Shown here in pieces: positions 27,265-37,228 of a DNA stretch of 64,000 nt (positions are counted from its first letter, which is position 1; each line of letters begins with the position of its first letter). This stretch comes from Litchfieldia alkalitelluris (GTDB lineage Bacteria; Bacillota; Bacilli; Bacillales; Salisediminibacteriaceae): positions 2,841,920-2,905,919 of the forward strand of contig NZ_KZ119600.1 of NCBI RefSeq assembly GCF_002153425.1. The letters are read 5' to 3'. The notes beneath the pieces were generated by a model that had not been told where the DNA came from, did no database searches, and was given only the letters and a program-made list of their open reading frames with translations. A program made the translations under genes and the position numbers.

Positions 27265-29685
27265 TTATAGCATCATATAAGGATTGGAATCAATGACGAT
27301 CGATAGATTACTTCGGCTCATTTCTCCTTGATATGTTTTTATAATCTCTTGTAAAGTTTGCGTCAACTTCGGTTCAACTTTGTATTTTATCATGCATTGA
27401 TACCTATATCTATCTTTGATTCGAGGTATAGCTGAAGCCACTGGTCCATAGACCATCGTATCTTCAGAAAGCTCCCCCTTTAAAAAGTTCGTTATTTTTT
27501 CTGTAACAGCAACAACATTTGTTAAATCCACGTCACTAACGTGAATTAAGGTTAAGTAATAATACGGTGGATAGCCGCCTTGTTTCCTAACCATCATTTC
27601 CTTTTGAAAAAACGAAACAAAATCATGCTGTTTTACATCTTGTATACTATAATGGTCTGGCGTATAGGTTTGAATAATAACTTCACCAGGTTTTTCATGC
27701 CTTCCTGCTCGGCCACTAACTTGGGTAAGGAGTTGAAAGGTTCGTTCTGCTGACCTAAAATCCGGCAAATGTAACATGGAATCAGCCGCCAAAACGCCTA
27801 CAAGGGTGATGTTAGGGAAATCAAGCCCTTTCGCAATCATCTGCGTACCTAACAAGACGTCCCCTTCCCCTTTACCAAATTTCTCTAGTAGCTTCTCATG
27901 TGAACCTTTTTTTCTCGTAGTATCTACGTCCATCCGAATGACACGTATATTAGGAAGAACCTTTATTAGCTCTTCCTCTACCTTCTGAGTCCCTGATCCA
28001 AAAAAACGGATAGATTCCCCTTCACAATCAGGACAACGAGATGGTACAGTTTCAACATGTCCACAATAATGACATTGGAGGGATTGGTTTGCCCTGTGAT
28101 AAGTTAAAGAAATATCACAATGTGGACATTCTGCTACGTACCCACAGTCTCGACACATTATAAAGGTAGAATACCCTCTACGGTTTAAAAAAAGAACGAT
28201 TTGCTCCCTTCTTTCTAATCGCACTTTCATGGCATCAAGAAGACCATTGGAAAACATCGATCTATTCCCTTGGCGCAACTCTTCCCTCATATCAGTGATT
28301 GTCACAACAGGCATTCTCACATCATTGACCCTTTTTTCCATAGTCACAAGTTGGTAAACACCTTTTTTTGCCCTGGCATAGCTTTCCAACGAAGGTGTCG
28401 CACTTCCTAATATCACTGGGCATTGATAATATTCGCCACGTTTTATAGCAACATCCCTTGCATGATAACGTGGGGACTCTTCCTGTTTATAACTTGTCTC
28501 ATGCTCTTCATCGATGATGATCATACCTAAATTCTCAAATGGCGCAAAAATAGCAGAACGTGCCCCTACTGCCACACTCACTTCCTTATCACTGATTCTC
28601 TTCCACTCATCATATTTCTCTCCCTTAGATAATGCACTATGGAGAACGGCAACAGCTGACCCAAACCTTTCCTTAAATCTCGTTACCATTTGGGGCGTTA
28701 ATGATATTTCTGGAACCAATACAATCGCTTCTTTCCCCAACGACAAAGCCTTTTCAATTGCTTGTAGATAAACTTCAGTTTTCCCGCTACCTGTCACCCC
28801 TCGTAACAAGAATGTACGATGTATTTCATTATTTAATGATTCACTAATTGACTGAAGAACTATTCCCTGTTCCTCTGTTAATGGCAGTGGCTTACTTTTC
28901 GTAAATTCCCTGCCTTCATATGGATCCCGCCTTAACTCCATCTCTTCTTCAACAAGTATTCCTTTTTCGACAAGAGATTTTATCGTACTTCTTGATGTCT
29001 TTACTTCACTAATGAGATCTACTACTGGTATCGGATTGCTATTATTATTTATAAAAAACTGTATTAGCTCGCGCTGCTTTTTAGCCCCTTTATTCAAAGT
29101 TTCGAGTAAATCATGCAACTGTGCCTTCGTATAAGCTGATTTAACGGCCACCCTCTTTTTCTTCGTTTCATGTGTGCCCACAATAGGTTGAACTGTAACC
29201 TCATTATTTTTAATAAAAGTGGCCATCATTTTCCGTTCCATTGTTTTGGCTTTCTTTTGAAATTCATCCCAGTCAATGGGAGCGTCCTTTTTACGGAAAA
29301 AAGAGGCTGATTCCTCTGTAGCAATTGATGTATTAAGCCATAGTTGCTTTTTGTATTTTGCCCGCATTGCAGCTGGGAGCATTACCTTTAGCACAGAAAT
29401 ATGATGTGATAAAGTTTCATTTTTAAGCCATTCAGATAATGACAACAATTCTTTAGTTATTGGTGGTTTAACATCTACTAACTCTTGAATAGGCTTTAAT
29501 TTATCAAGTGGATATTCACTTGTCTCGGAAATTTCAATAACAAAGCCTTGCACTTTCCGTGGACCAAATGGAACGACAACACGTAATCCAGGTACAACAG
29601 TATCCATATATTCATCCAGTATGAGATAATCGAATAACCTGTCTGTCTGATTAGTTGACACATCCACAATAACCTTAGCAATCAT
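27265..29685 (-). CDS. priA: Primosomal protein PriA (replication restart helicase)
   Basis: 806 residues. N-terminal DNA-fork-binding domain, Walker A GVTGSGKTEVYLQ near 287, DEEH motif II (MIIIDEEHETSYKQEE), zinc-binding cysteines CRDCGYVAECPHC, CHYCGH and CPDCEG, and helicase motifs GTQMIAKGLDFPN and QVSGRAGR. It reloads the replicative helicase at abandoned forks. Its start overlaps the coaBC stop by 4 bases. Confidence 0.96.
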   Translation of the reverse strand: MIAKVIVDVSTNQTDRLFDYLILDEYMDTVVPGLRVVVPFGPRKVQGFVIEISETSEYPLDKLKPIQELVDVKPPITKELLSLSEWLKNETLSHHISVLKVMLPAAMRAKYKKQLWLNTSIATEESASFFRKKDAPIDWDEFQKKAKTMERKMMATFIKNNEVTVQPIVGTHETKKKRVAVKSAYTKAQLHDLLETLNKGAKKQRELIQFFINNNSNPIPVVDLISEVKTSRSTIKSLVEKGILVEEEMELRRDPYEGREFTKSKPLPLTEEQGIVLQSISESLNNEIHRTFLLRGVTGSGKTEVYLQAIEKALSLGKEAIVLVPEISLTPQMVTRFKERFGSAVAVLHSALSKGEKYDEWKRISDKEVSVAVGARSAIFAPFENLGMIIIDEEHETSYKQEESPRYHARDVAIKRGEYYQCPVILGSATPSLESYARAKKGVYQLVTMEKRVNDVRMPVVTITDMREELRQGNRSMFSNGLLDAMKVRLERREQIVLFLNRRGYSTFIMCRDCGYVAECPHCDISLTYHRANQSLQCHYCGHVETVPSRCPDCEGESIRFFGSGTQKVEEELIKVLPNIRVIRMDVDTTRKKGSHEKLLEKFGKGEGDVLLGTQMIAKGLDFPNITLVGVLAADSMLHLPDFRSAERTFQLLTQVSGRAGRHEKPGEVIIQTYTPDHYSIQDVKQHDFVSFFQKEMMVRKQGGYPPYYYLTLIHVSDVDLTNVVAVTEKITNFLKGELSEDTMVYGPVASAIPRIKDRYRYQCMIKYKVEPKLTQTLQEIIKTYQGEMSRSNLSIVIDSNPYMML

Positions 29686-30893
29686 TTTAGACGCTCCATA
29701 TGAATACTCATTGCAGCATCTAATATTCTCTTAGCTGCTTCGACTTTCGTTGTCATAGGCACATCATCTACTTCGCCGTTTCTTTTAAATAACGTAACCT
29801 CATTTGTATCTCCTTGAAATCCAGAACCAGGGCTAGTAATAGAATTAGCTACAATCATATCTACATTTTTAGATTCCATTTTCTTCTTAGCATAGACTTC
29901 CATATCATGTGACTCTGCAGCAAAGCCTACTAGAGTCTGACGAGGTTGACGGTTTGCACCAAGTTCCTTTAATATATCCTGAGTTCGTTCCATTTCAATT
30001 TCCCATTCCCCATCTTTCTTCTTTATCTTTTGATTAAACGTATTTTTTGGCCGATAATCTGCTACTGCAGCACATTTAATAATCATTTCATTATCCTTAG
30101 CACAAGCAGTTACAGTTTGATACATTTCTTCTGCTGATTCTACGGAAATAAGATTGACACCGTGTGGTACCGACAAGCTAGTTGGCCCTGACACAAGTGT
30201 TACATTAGCACCTCTCGCAGCCGCTTCCTCGGCGATTGCATATCCCATCTTCCCAGACGATCGATTTGTAAAAAAACGTACTGGATCTATCGTTTCCCTA
30301 GTAGGTCCTGCTGTAACTAATACTTTCCTACCATGCCAGGAGGGGTTGTCCCTTTTTACAAAATGATTTTGTACAACCTTTACTAATTCTTCAGGTTCTG
30401 CCATGCGACCTTTCCCTTCGTATCCACAAGCTAAATACCCTTCATTAGGCTCAACAAATTCATAACCATAGCTAGATAATGTGTTCATATTCTTTGTTAC
30501 AGCTGGATGCTGATACATATGTACATTCATTGCTGGAGCAATTAAAACTGGTGCAGTTGTGGCTAAAAGTGTTGTAGATACCATATCATCTGCAATACCA
30601 TTAGCTAGCTTAGCTATGATATTTGCAGTTGCTGGAGCAATCAACACTAAATCAGCCCAGTCCGCAATATCTATATGTGCAATTTTAGCGGGGTCCTTTT
30701 CGTCAAATGTATTTGTATATACATAATCCCTAGATAATGCTTGAAATGTCATGGGTGTCACGAATTCCGTAGCAGACTCAGTCATAGCTACCTTAACACT
30801 AAAACCTGCTTGAACTAATTTGCTAGTTAACGCCGCCGCCTTAAAAACTGCAATTCCGCCTGAAACACAAAGTAATATCTTTCTCTTCTCCAA
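29682..30893 (-). CDS. coaBC: Bifunctional phosphopantothenoylcysteine decarboxylase / phosphopantothenate-cysteine ligase
   Basis: 403 residues. The N-terminal flavoprotein domain (CoaC) has CVSGGIAVFKAA, IAPATANIIAKLANGIADD and the PAMNVHMYQHP catalytic loop. The C-terminal CoaB half starts VLVTAGPTRETIDPVRF and has the RSSGKMG dimer motif. It makes 4'-phosphopantetheine, the CoA and ACP arm precursor. The start is TTG with GGAGG 10 bases upstream; no ATG fits. Confidence 0.94.
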   Translation of the reverse strand: MEKRKILLCVSGGIAVFKAAALTSKLVQAGFSVKVAMTESATEFVTPMTFQALSRDYVYTNTFDEKDPAKIAHIDIADWADLVLIAPATANIIAKLANGIADDMVSTTLLATTAPVLIAPAMNVHMYQHPAVTKNMNTLSSYGYEFVEPNEGYLACGYEGKGRMAEPEELVKVVQNHFVKRDNPSWHGRKVLVTAGPTRETIDPVRFFTNRSSGKMGYAIAEEAAARGANVTLVSGPTSLSVPHGVNLISVESAEEMYQTVTACAKDNEMIIKCAAVADYRPKNTFNQKIKKKDGEWEIEMERTQDILKELGANRQPRQTLVGFAAESHDMEVYAKKKMESKNVDMIVANSITSPGSGFQGDTNEVTLFKRNGEVDDVPMTTKVEAAKRILDAAMSIHMERLK

Positions 30894-30969
30894 TTTCCCT
30901 CAACCTCCAGCATATTTTCCGTGTTAGTTTACTATTTACTACGATACTAAAACATTCGTAAAAACAAAA

Positions 30970-30996
30970 GAAAAAACAACCTTTCTACAGGTTGCT
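30970..30996 (-). terminator. Terminator between rpoZ and coaBC
   Basis: Minus strand: GCAACCT-GTAGAA-AGGTTGTTTTTTC. A short stem with a U-tract, directly downstream of rpoZ; it may be leaky, with coaBC partly dependent on read-through. Confidence 0.6.
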
Positions 30997-31004
30997 TTTA
31001 TACT

Positions 31005-31208
31005 TTAGTCCTTTTGCCTATATGATAATTTTTCTGCATCAATTTCTTCTAAAGCCATCCCAACGAAGTTTACTGATTTAGACTTTGCAGTTTTCTGATA
31101 TACTTCAGGTGTTTCCCTAAGTTGTCGAGCACGGTGTGCGGAAACAGTAACAAGGGTATACTTTGAATCAATTTTTGTCATTAAAGAGTCTATAGATGGG
31201 TTTAACAT
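31005..31208 (-). CDS. rpoZ: RNA polymerase omega subunit
   Basis: 67 residues. It begins [20 protein letters not shown] and has the omega motif [11 protein letters not shown]. Omega helps beta-prime fold and binds in the RNA polymerase core. AAGGAG at 8 bases before the ATG. Four bases after gmk, the conserved gmk-rpoZ pair. Confidence 0.94.
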   Translation of the reverse strand: MLNPSIDSLMTKIDSKYTLVTVSAHRARQLRETPEVYQKTAKSKSVNFVGMALEEIDAEKLSYRQKD

Positions 31209-31212
31209 GTTA

Positions 31213-31824
31213 TCACTCCTTGACTAGTTGTTTGTATTTGTCAATTAATCGTTCTTTTCTGCAATTCTCAGCAGTTACGATGGATTTTATACGCTCCACA
31301 GCTGCCTCTACTTCATCATTTTCCACTACGTAGTCATATTTGTCCATTAATTCAATTTCTTCCTGAGCAACAGTCATGCGGCTATCAATGAGATCCTTCG
31401 TCTCGGTCCCTCTATTTTCAATACGGCTACGAAGCTCCTTCAAGCTTGGTGGCATCAGGAAAATAAAGACACCTTCCGGGAAAGTTTCCCTGACTTGTAA
31501 TGCCCCTTGTACTTCAATTTCAAGAATAACATCATGGCCTAAAGCAATTGTATCCTCTACATACTTTCGAGGAGTCCCATAATAATTATCAACATATTTT
31601 GCCCATTCTAAAAGCTGATTATTTTCAATCATATGTTCAAATTCTTCTTTTGACTTAAAAAAGTAATTAACACCATCCACTTCACCTTGACGTGGCTTTC
31701 GTGTTGTTGCTGATACTGAATATCGAATATGTGTATCATGCTGCCTTAACGCTCCACAAACCGTTCCTTTTCCTACACCAGAAGGGCCGGAGAGAACGAT
31801 TAGTAATCCTTTATCTCTTTTCAT
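31213..31824 (-). CDS. gmk: Guanylate kinase
   Basis: 203 residues. P-loop [12 protein letters not shown] near residue 10, GMP-binding [17 protein letters not shown], and lid residues RIENRGTE. It phosphorylates GMP/dGMP. The ATG at 31824 has GGAGGT 8 bases upstream; the 16 preceding in-frame codons are ignored. Confidence 0.96.
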   Translation of the reverse strand: MKRDKGLLIVLSGPSGVGKGTVCGALRQHDTHIRYSVSATTRKPRQGEVDGVNYFFKSKEEFEHMIENNQLLEWAKYVDNYYGTPRKYVEDTIALGHDVILEIEVQGALQVRETFPEGVFIFLMPPSLKELRSRIENRGTETKDLIDSRMTVAQEEIELMDKYDYVVENDEVEAAVERIKSIVTAENCRKERLIDKYKQLVKE

Positions 31825-32005
31825 ATATACAGTTACCTCCACTAAGACAAGTGTCTCTCCATGTTTTATCATTATTTTAACTAATGTTCAAGAGAATTAA
31901 CAAAAAAATGTGTTTAAAATGATGATTCGTTAAAAATTGAAGTTACTTCTATTTCCAGGGAGGCTACCATTAACAAAGCCTTCAATGAATATATTAGTGG
32001 AATTT

Positions 32006-32036
32006 CATAATAAAACCATCGGATAAATCCGATGGT
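32006..32036 (-). terminator. Hairpin behind remA
   Basis: ACCATCGGAT and its complement ATCCGATGGT form a 9-10-bp stem; the minus-strand tail is TTTTATTATG, a moderate U-tract. Followed by about 170 bp of AT-rich DNA before gmk, so gmk may have its own promoter. Confidence 0.6.
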
Positions 32037-32042
32037 ATCATA

Positions 32043-32303
32043 CTATTCTTCAGCTAACTCATCTTTATTAAATACGCGCTGTGCTACAGTTTCAGGTTGA
32101 ACTGCTGAAAGAATTACGTGATCACTATCAGCAATAATTACTGCCCTAGTCCTTCTCCCATATGTAGCATCAACTAACATGTTGCGGTCCCTTGCTTCTG
32201 TGATGATTCGTTTAATTGGTGCTGATTCTGGACTTACGATTGAAATAATTCTGTTTGCTGAAACAATATTCCCAAAGCCAATATTTATTAGTCGAATATC
32301 CAT
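32043..32303 (-). CDS. remA: Extracellular matrix regulator RemA
   Basis: 86 residues. [31 protein letters not shown] and [18 protein letters not shown] are diagnostic. In B. subtilis RemA oligomerises into a DNA-binding ring that activates matrix operons and osmoprotection genes. AGGGG precedes the ATG. Located downstream of yloC as in B. subtilis. Confidence 0.93.
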   Translation of the reverse strand: MDIRLINIGFGNIVSANRIISIVSPESAPIKRIITEARDRNMLVDATYGRRTRAVIIADSDHVILSAVQPETVAQRVFNKDELAEE

Positions 32304-32390
32304 GTGTCCATTTCCCCTAACTTCTATTAAATTAATAATCTACAGTATGAATAATTAATACTTACAATTATTATTAGTTAATGTGAGACG

Positions 32391-33272
32391 TTATTCTACA
32401 TTCTGAACTTGTTCACGTATTTTTTCTAGCTCAGATTTCATTTGAACGACCGTTTGACTTATGGAAATATCATTTGCTTTGGAACCTATTGTATTAGACT
32501 CACGGTTTAGTTCCTGAACAATAAAGTCAAGCTTTCTTCCCACAACGTCATCTTCTTCCAATATTTGTCCAAACTGCTTTACGTGACTTTCAATTCTAGT
32601 TAACTCTTCTTGAATATCAGACTTATCTGCATAAATTGCAACCTCTGTTAGGATTCGAGTCTCGTCAATATTAAGACTCCCATCAATAAATTCTCTCACA
32701 CGTTTTGAGAGTCGTTCACGATAACTGTTTTGAACAGTAGGAGCATACTCTTTAAGTTCTTTTGCCCAATTATTCATTTTATTGATTCGATTCTTCAAAT
32801 CCTCATAAAGTTCCTGTCCTTCCCTTTTACGCATGCTTACCAATTGCTGACAAGCTTCCTCCGTAGCTAATAGGGTCAGATTTTGTAAATCCTCAGAAAC
32901 ATCGGTTGCTTCCTTTATTTCAACTACATTTTCATTAAGCAGTAGTTGGTCAACAGGAAATGCTTTTGAAGTAACATATGATTCTGCCATTCTTTCAAAG
33001 GTTTTATGGTACTGATGAAAGAGTTCCCAATCTACCATCAATGTACGGTTTGCTGTCCCTTCTCCATTTAAATTAATAAAAACGTCCACTTTTCCCCGTC
33101 TAACATATCGGGTAATAAGCTTCTTTATCTGATCCTCCATAAAGAATAATTGTTTTGGCATCCTCACGTTTATTTCGCAAAAACGATGATTTACTGCCCT
33201 CATTTCCACTGTAAGCTGAGAATCCCCATTTTCCTTTAAAGAACGACCATATCCTGTCATACTTGTAATCAT
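32391..33272 (-). CDS. yloC: YicC/YloC family endoribonuclease
   Basis: 293 residues. The conserved start ITSMTGYGR, then AVNHRFCEINVRMP, and the C-terminal DUF1732 region with RKLDFIVQELNRESNTIGSK and the conserved glutamates. E. coli YicC and B. subtilis YloC cleave RNA. The ATG at 33272 fits family length; an in-frame GTG at 33287 is less likely. Divergent from rqcH. The 33273-33469 gap is AT-rich with no confident promoter for this gene. Confidence 0.88.
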   Translation of the reverse strand: MITSMTGYGRSLKENGDSQLTVEMRAVNHRFCEINVRMPKQLFFMEDQIKKLITRYVRRGKVDVFINLNGEGTANRTLMVDWELFHQYHKTFERMAESYVTSKAFPVDQLLLNENVVEIKEATDVSEDLQNLTLLATEEACQQLVSMRKREGQELYEDLKNRINKMNNWAKELKEYAPTVQNSYRERLSKRVREFIDGSLNIDETRILTEVAIYADKSDIQEELTRIESHVKQFGQILEEDDVVGRKLDFIVQELNRESNTIGSKANDISISQTVVQMKSELEKIREQVQNVE

Positions 33273-33469
33273 TTCTATCACATCCACATTTATATTCTAA
33301 ACAATTTTATAGATTACAACAAGTCTAAGTGTCATTTCAGATAATATTTTTTTATAATTTAGCCTTATTATAGATAAATAAGCAGTTTTTTATTAATTAC
33401 ATTTGGAAAACTTCAGATTACTTCAAATTTCTAGCAGAGTCTGATATTCCCCTCATCATTCTTTCACAA

Positions 33470-33498
33470 TTTAAAGATGAGACTAGCTTTGGTATAAT
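33470..33498 (+). promoter_or_regulatory. Predicted extended -10 promoter of rqcH
   Basis: TATAAT at 33493-33498 preceded by TGG (extended TGn motif), with TTTAAA 17 bp upstream at 33470-33475. About 80 bp before rqcH. Confidence 0.65.
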
Positions 33499-33579
33499 AG
33501 GTAGGTATCCCGTCTGACAATTAGGGATTATTGCTAACAAGATAATAAATATTATATTGCCTTTAGGAGGTGTACATAT

Positions 33580-35283
33580 ATGTCATTTGATGGAATTGTC
33601 ACTCGGGCAGTTACCCACGATTTACAAAATAAAATCATAACTGGCCGCATCACTAAAATACATCAACCATATAAAACAGACTTAGTTATTACAGTTCGTG
33701 CAAACGGAAGAAACCATTCCCTTTTCCTATCTGTTAATCCATCTTTTTCGAGGTTTCATCTAACCAATGAAAAATATGAAAATCCGAAAGAACCACCAAT
33801 GTTTTGCATGCTATTACGAAAGCATTTAGAAGGTAGTATCTTGCAAGGAATTGAACAGCAGGGATTGGAAAGAATTGTAACATTCTCCTTTAAAGGGAGA
33901 AATGAACTAGGGGATGTGTCTTACAAAAAGTTAATCATAGAATTAATGGGACGTCATAGTAATATTCTATTTGTAGATACGGATAGTTCCACAATAATAG
34001 ATAGTATTAAGCATATTCCACCGTCCGTATCATCCTATCGAACAGTATTACCTGGTCAAGCATATAAAGAACCACCTCATCTAGATAAGCTGAATCCATT
34101 GGAAGCAACGGAAGATGATTTAAAGAGAAAATTACGATTTAATATGGGGAAGGTGGATCAACAGCTAATTGATACGTTCAGTGGCTTCTCTCCACAAGTA
34201 ATTAAAGAGATTATGTATAGGGCAAAATTCTCTAATCAGGAGACGATTCCCCCTGCCTTTTTTGAAGTACTTCAACCAATTAAAGGTCATCAATACACCC
34301 CTCAAATGGTGATTGGTGATAAAGAATATTTTTCTGTTATTCATTTATCCCATTTAAATGGACAAAAAAAGGAATTTGACTCTGTACATGAATTACTTGA
34401 TCGGTACTTTCATGGTAAGGCAGAACGTGATCGTGTAAAACAACAAGCAAATGATTTAGAGAAATTTTTAAGAAACGAATATAACAAAAATAAGAAAAAA
34501 ATTAAGAAGCTAGAGAAAACCTTAACAGACGCAGAAAAAGCACAAAAACAGCAGCACTTTGGTGAGCTCTTAACTGCTCATATGCATTTAATAAAGGGGG
34601 GCGAAAAAGAGATTACGGTTACGGACTATTATGACCCTGACCAGAAGGAAGTCACTATTCCCCTTGATATTCAAAAGTCTCCTTCAGAAAACGCGCAATT
34701 GTATTTTAAACGTTATCACAAGCTAAAAAATTCAGTTGCTGTTGTGGAAGAGCAAATTGAAAAAGCAATCGAAGAGATGGAATACCTTGATCAAATCATT
34801 CAACAGGTGGAGACAGCCGCGCCTAAGGACATTGAAGATATTAGGGATGAGCTTGCTGAAGAGGGTTACTTAAAGAAACGGGCCCAAAAGAAACAAAAGA
34901 AAAAAAATGAAAAACCTGTTCTCGAACACTACGTATCTTCAGAAGGTATTGATGTATTTGTTGGAAAAAACAACAAGCAAAATGAGTATTTGACAAACCG
35001 ACTAGCACGACAAAATGATACATGGCTTCACACAAAAGATATTCCTGGATCTCATGTAGTCATACGCAGTGAGGAATTCGGTAATGATACCTTGATGGAA
35101 GCAGCTAATCTTGCAGCCTACTTTAGTAAAGCGCGTAGTTCTAGTCAAGTTCCTGTAGACTACACTCTAATAAGGCATGTAAAAAAACCAAACGGATCTA
35201 AGCCTGGGTATGTGATTTATGATAATCAAACTACGGTATATGTAACACCAGATGAAGAGGTAGTTAGAAAGCTAAAAAAATAA
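33580..35283 (+). CDS. rqcH: Ribosome quality-control factor RqcH (NEMF/NFACT, YloA)
   Basis: 567 residues. NFACT-N domain (MSFDGIVTRAVTHDLQNKII) with two helix-hairpin-helix motifs around 170-215, a long coiled coil (about 285-330 and 375-420), and the NFACT-R domain (NDTWLHTKDIPGSHVVIR). In B. subtilis RqcH adds C-terminal alanine tails to nascent chains stalled on 50S subunits. AGGAGG precedes the ATG. Older annotation as fibronectin-binding protein is misleading. YlmH, which also has been tied to this pathway, is encoded at 57.6 kb. Confidence 0.93.
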   Translation: MSFDGIVTRAVTHDLQNKIITGRITKIHQPYKTDLVITVRANGRNHSLFLSVNPSFSRFHLTNEKYENPKEPPMFCMLLRKHLEGSILQGIEQQGLERIVTFSFKGRNELGDVSYKKLIIELMGRHSNILFVDTDSSTIIDSIKHIPPSVSSYRTVLPGQAYKEPPHLDKLNPLEATEDDLKRKLRFNMGKVDQQLIDTFSGFSPQVIKEIMYRAKFSNQETIPPAFFEVLQPIKGHQYTPQMVIGDKEYFSVIHLSHLNGQKKEFDSVHELLDRYFHGKAERDRVKQQANDLEKFLRNEYNKNKKKIKKLEKTLTDAEKAQKQQHFGELLTAHMHLIKGGEKEITVTDYYDPDQKEVTIPLDIQKSPSENAQLYFKRYHKLKNSVAVVEEQIEKAIEEMEYLDQIIQQVETAAPKDIEDIRDELAEEGYLKKRAQKKQKKKNEKPVLEHYVSSEGIDVFVGKNNKQNEYLTNRLARQNDTWLHTKDIPGSHVVIRSEEFGNDTLMEAANLAAYFSKARSSSQVPVDYTLIRHVKKPNGSKPGYVIYDNQTTVYVTPDEEVVRKLKK

Positions 35284-35303
35284 TTTTCACGTCAGCTAAA
35301 TAA

Positions 35304-35357
35304 AAAAGAAGAGGCGGAACTTCATATATGATATGAGTCCCAGCCTCTTCTAGTTTT
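35304..35357. terminator. Bidirectional terminator between rqcH and the ABC exporter
   Basis: AGAAGAGGC (about 35308-35316) and GCCTCTTCT (35343-35351) pair, flanked by A-run and T-run, so it can end both convergent transcripts. Confidence 0.75.
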
Positions 35358-37214
35358 TTATCCAGCATCCAGAACTTTAAATTGTGCTTTTACAAGGGAA
35401 TAATACTCCCCTTTTTGTTCCATTAACTCTTCATGATTCCCTTGCTCGATTATATTACCTTGTTCCAAAACGATGATATTATCAGCTTCGCGAATCGTAG
35501 ATAGACGATGGGCGATCATGATTGCTGTACGTCCTTTAAGGAGACGTTTTAATGCTTCTTGAATGACTTGCTCAGTCTCTGTATCAATAGAGGCTGTCGC
35601 TTCATCTAAGATTAAAATTTGTGGATCAGCTAATAAGGCACGGGCGAAGGATAACAGTTGTCTCTCTCCAACTGAAAGGACGTTACCCCTTTCTTCCACT
35701 TCTGTATCATAGCCGTTTTTTAGCTGAGTTATAAATTTATCAGCACCTACCGTTTTAGCAGCCTCAATTACTTCCTCATCCGTTGCACTAGGGTTTCCAA
35801 ATCTAATATTATCCATGATCGTACCAGAGAAGATAAATGTATCTTGAAGCACGATACTTACTTTTTCACGAAGACTTTCAAGGGAGATGTCCCTCAAATC
35901 GTGACCATCTAAAGTAACTCTACCCTTAGTCGGATCATAGAAACGCGTAATTAGATTAACAATCGTTGTTTTACCGCTTCCCGTATGGCCAACGAGGGCA
36001 ACTGTAGAACCAGGATCCATCGTCAAGCTAATATTATTTAGTGCTTTTCGCTCTTCATTATAAGCAAATTCAACGTTTTCAAATTGAATTTTCCCATCAA
36101 TTTCTTTCAGTTTCTTCGCTTTTGCTTTTTCAGGAACAGATGGTTTTTCATCTAAAAACTCAAATATTCTTTCTGAAGACGCCATTCCGACTAACAATTG
36201 ATTATAGACTTGACCTAATCGAGATATTGGCTCCCAGAACATTCCAATGTAAATAGCGAATGACATGAAGTCCCCAATTGTGATGGAACCATTTTGAATC
36301 AAGAATACCCCATACCAAAGTAAGACTGCTGTCCCAATGGCACCACTCATTTCAACAAATGGACGGAACATCGCATTTTTTTGAGTAGCATTTCTCCATG
36401 CTTGGAAATTTTCATGATTCATTTTATTAAAGAATCCAATATTTTCTTTTTCTTGTGTATACGATTGCGTAACTCTTATCCCTTGAATACTTTCATTCAA
36501 GTGGGAGTTAATTATTGCCTGCTTAATCCTTACATCTTGCCAAGATCGGCGAATTTTCCTTCTTAGCTTCGTTGAGATTAAGAACATGATTGGTAAAATA
36601 ACCATTATGGCTAAAGTTAGTTCTGGACTAATAACAAATAGTAAGAAAATAATCCCGAACAGCATAATTAAGTCCATCAATAGATTAATAACCCCGTTTG
36701 TAAACAAATCTTGAAGTGAGTTAACATCGTTAGTCACCCTAACAAGGATAGAACCAGCTGAACGTTGATCAAAAAAGCGGTGTGATAACCGTTGAATGTG
36801 ATCAAATAGACTTTTTCTCAAATCAAAAATAACATGCTGTCCCACTTTGTTCATATAAAATATTCTAAGGGCGTTCCCAATCCATTGAAGTAAATAAAGG
36901 ACAACTAAAATACCAACCATTAACCATAAAAAGTTAAGATCTTGATACTCTATAATGTTGTGCAAGGCATAACTACCAATTAACATTGGTGCTGCGAGTC
37001 TAACAGCAGTAGCCAAAAACATCCCTAAAATTGCTAAGGGCAGTAATTTCTTTGTGTAGGGCTTTAAATAACCAAGTAAACGGTACATTTGCTTCCAGTT
37101 GAAAGGCTTCTCTATTGCTGTATCCGTAGAATAATGGAAACGTTTAAGGGTCCTGTCTTCTGTGCTTTCTTTTTCTTCATTTACGTATGTTTTGTTTTCT
37201 TCTTTATTTGACAA
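35358..37214 (-). CDS. Heterodimeric ABC exporter, subunit with catalytic Glu
   Basis: 618 residues: a 45-residue hydrophilic N-tail, six transmembrane helices (about 55-330) and an NBD. Walker A is GHTGSGKTT, Walker B ILILDEATASIDTETE with the catalytic Glu, but the signature is LSVGERQ rather than LSGGQ. The partner gene has the opposite combination, the hallmark of a heterodimeric type IV exporter with one degenerate ATP site (like BmrCD or YheHI). TTG start with GGAGG 9 bases upstream. Lies 14 bp after the partner. Multidrug or lipid export is likely, substrate unknown. Confidence 0.87.
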   Translation of the reverse strand: MSNKEENKTYVNEEKESTEDRTLKRFHYSTDTAIEKPFNWKQMYRLLGYLKPYTKKLLPLAILGMFLATAVRLAAPMLIGSYALHNIIEYQDLNFLWLMVGILVVLYLLQWIGNALRIFYMNKVGQHVIFDLRKSLFDHIQRLSHRFFDQRSAGSILVRVTNDVNSLQDLFTNGVINLLMDLIMLFGIIFLLFVISPELTLAIMVILPIMFLISTKLRRKIRRSWQDVRIKQAIINSHLNESIQGIRVTQSYTQEKENIGFFNKMNHENFQAWRNATQKNAMFRPFVEMSGAIGTAVLLWYGVFLIQNGSITIGDFMSFAIYIGMFWEPISRLGQVYNQLLVGMASSERIFEFLDEKPSVPEKAKAKKLKEIDGKIQFENVEFAYNEERKALNNISLTMDPGSTVALVGHTGSGKTTIVNLITRFYDPTKGRVTLDGHDLRDISLESLREKVSIVLQDTFIFSGTIMDNIRFGNPSATDEEVIEAAKTVGADKFITQLKNGYDTEVEERGNVLSVGERQLLSFARALLADPQILILDEATASIDTETEQVIQEALKRLLKGRTAIMIAHRLSTIREADNIIVLEQGNIIEQGNHEELMEQKGEYYSLVKAQFKVLDAG

Positions 37215-37228
37215 AACTGTTCACCTCC

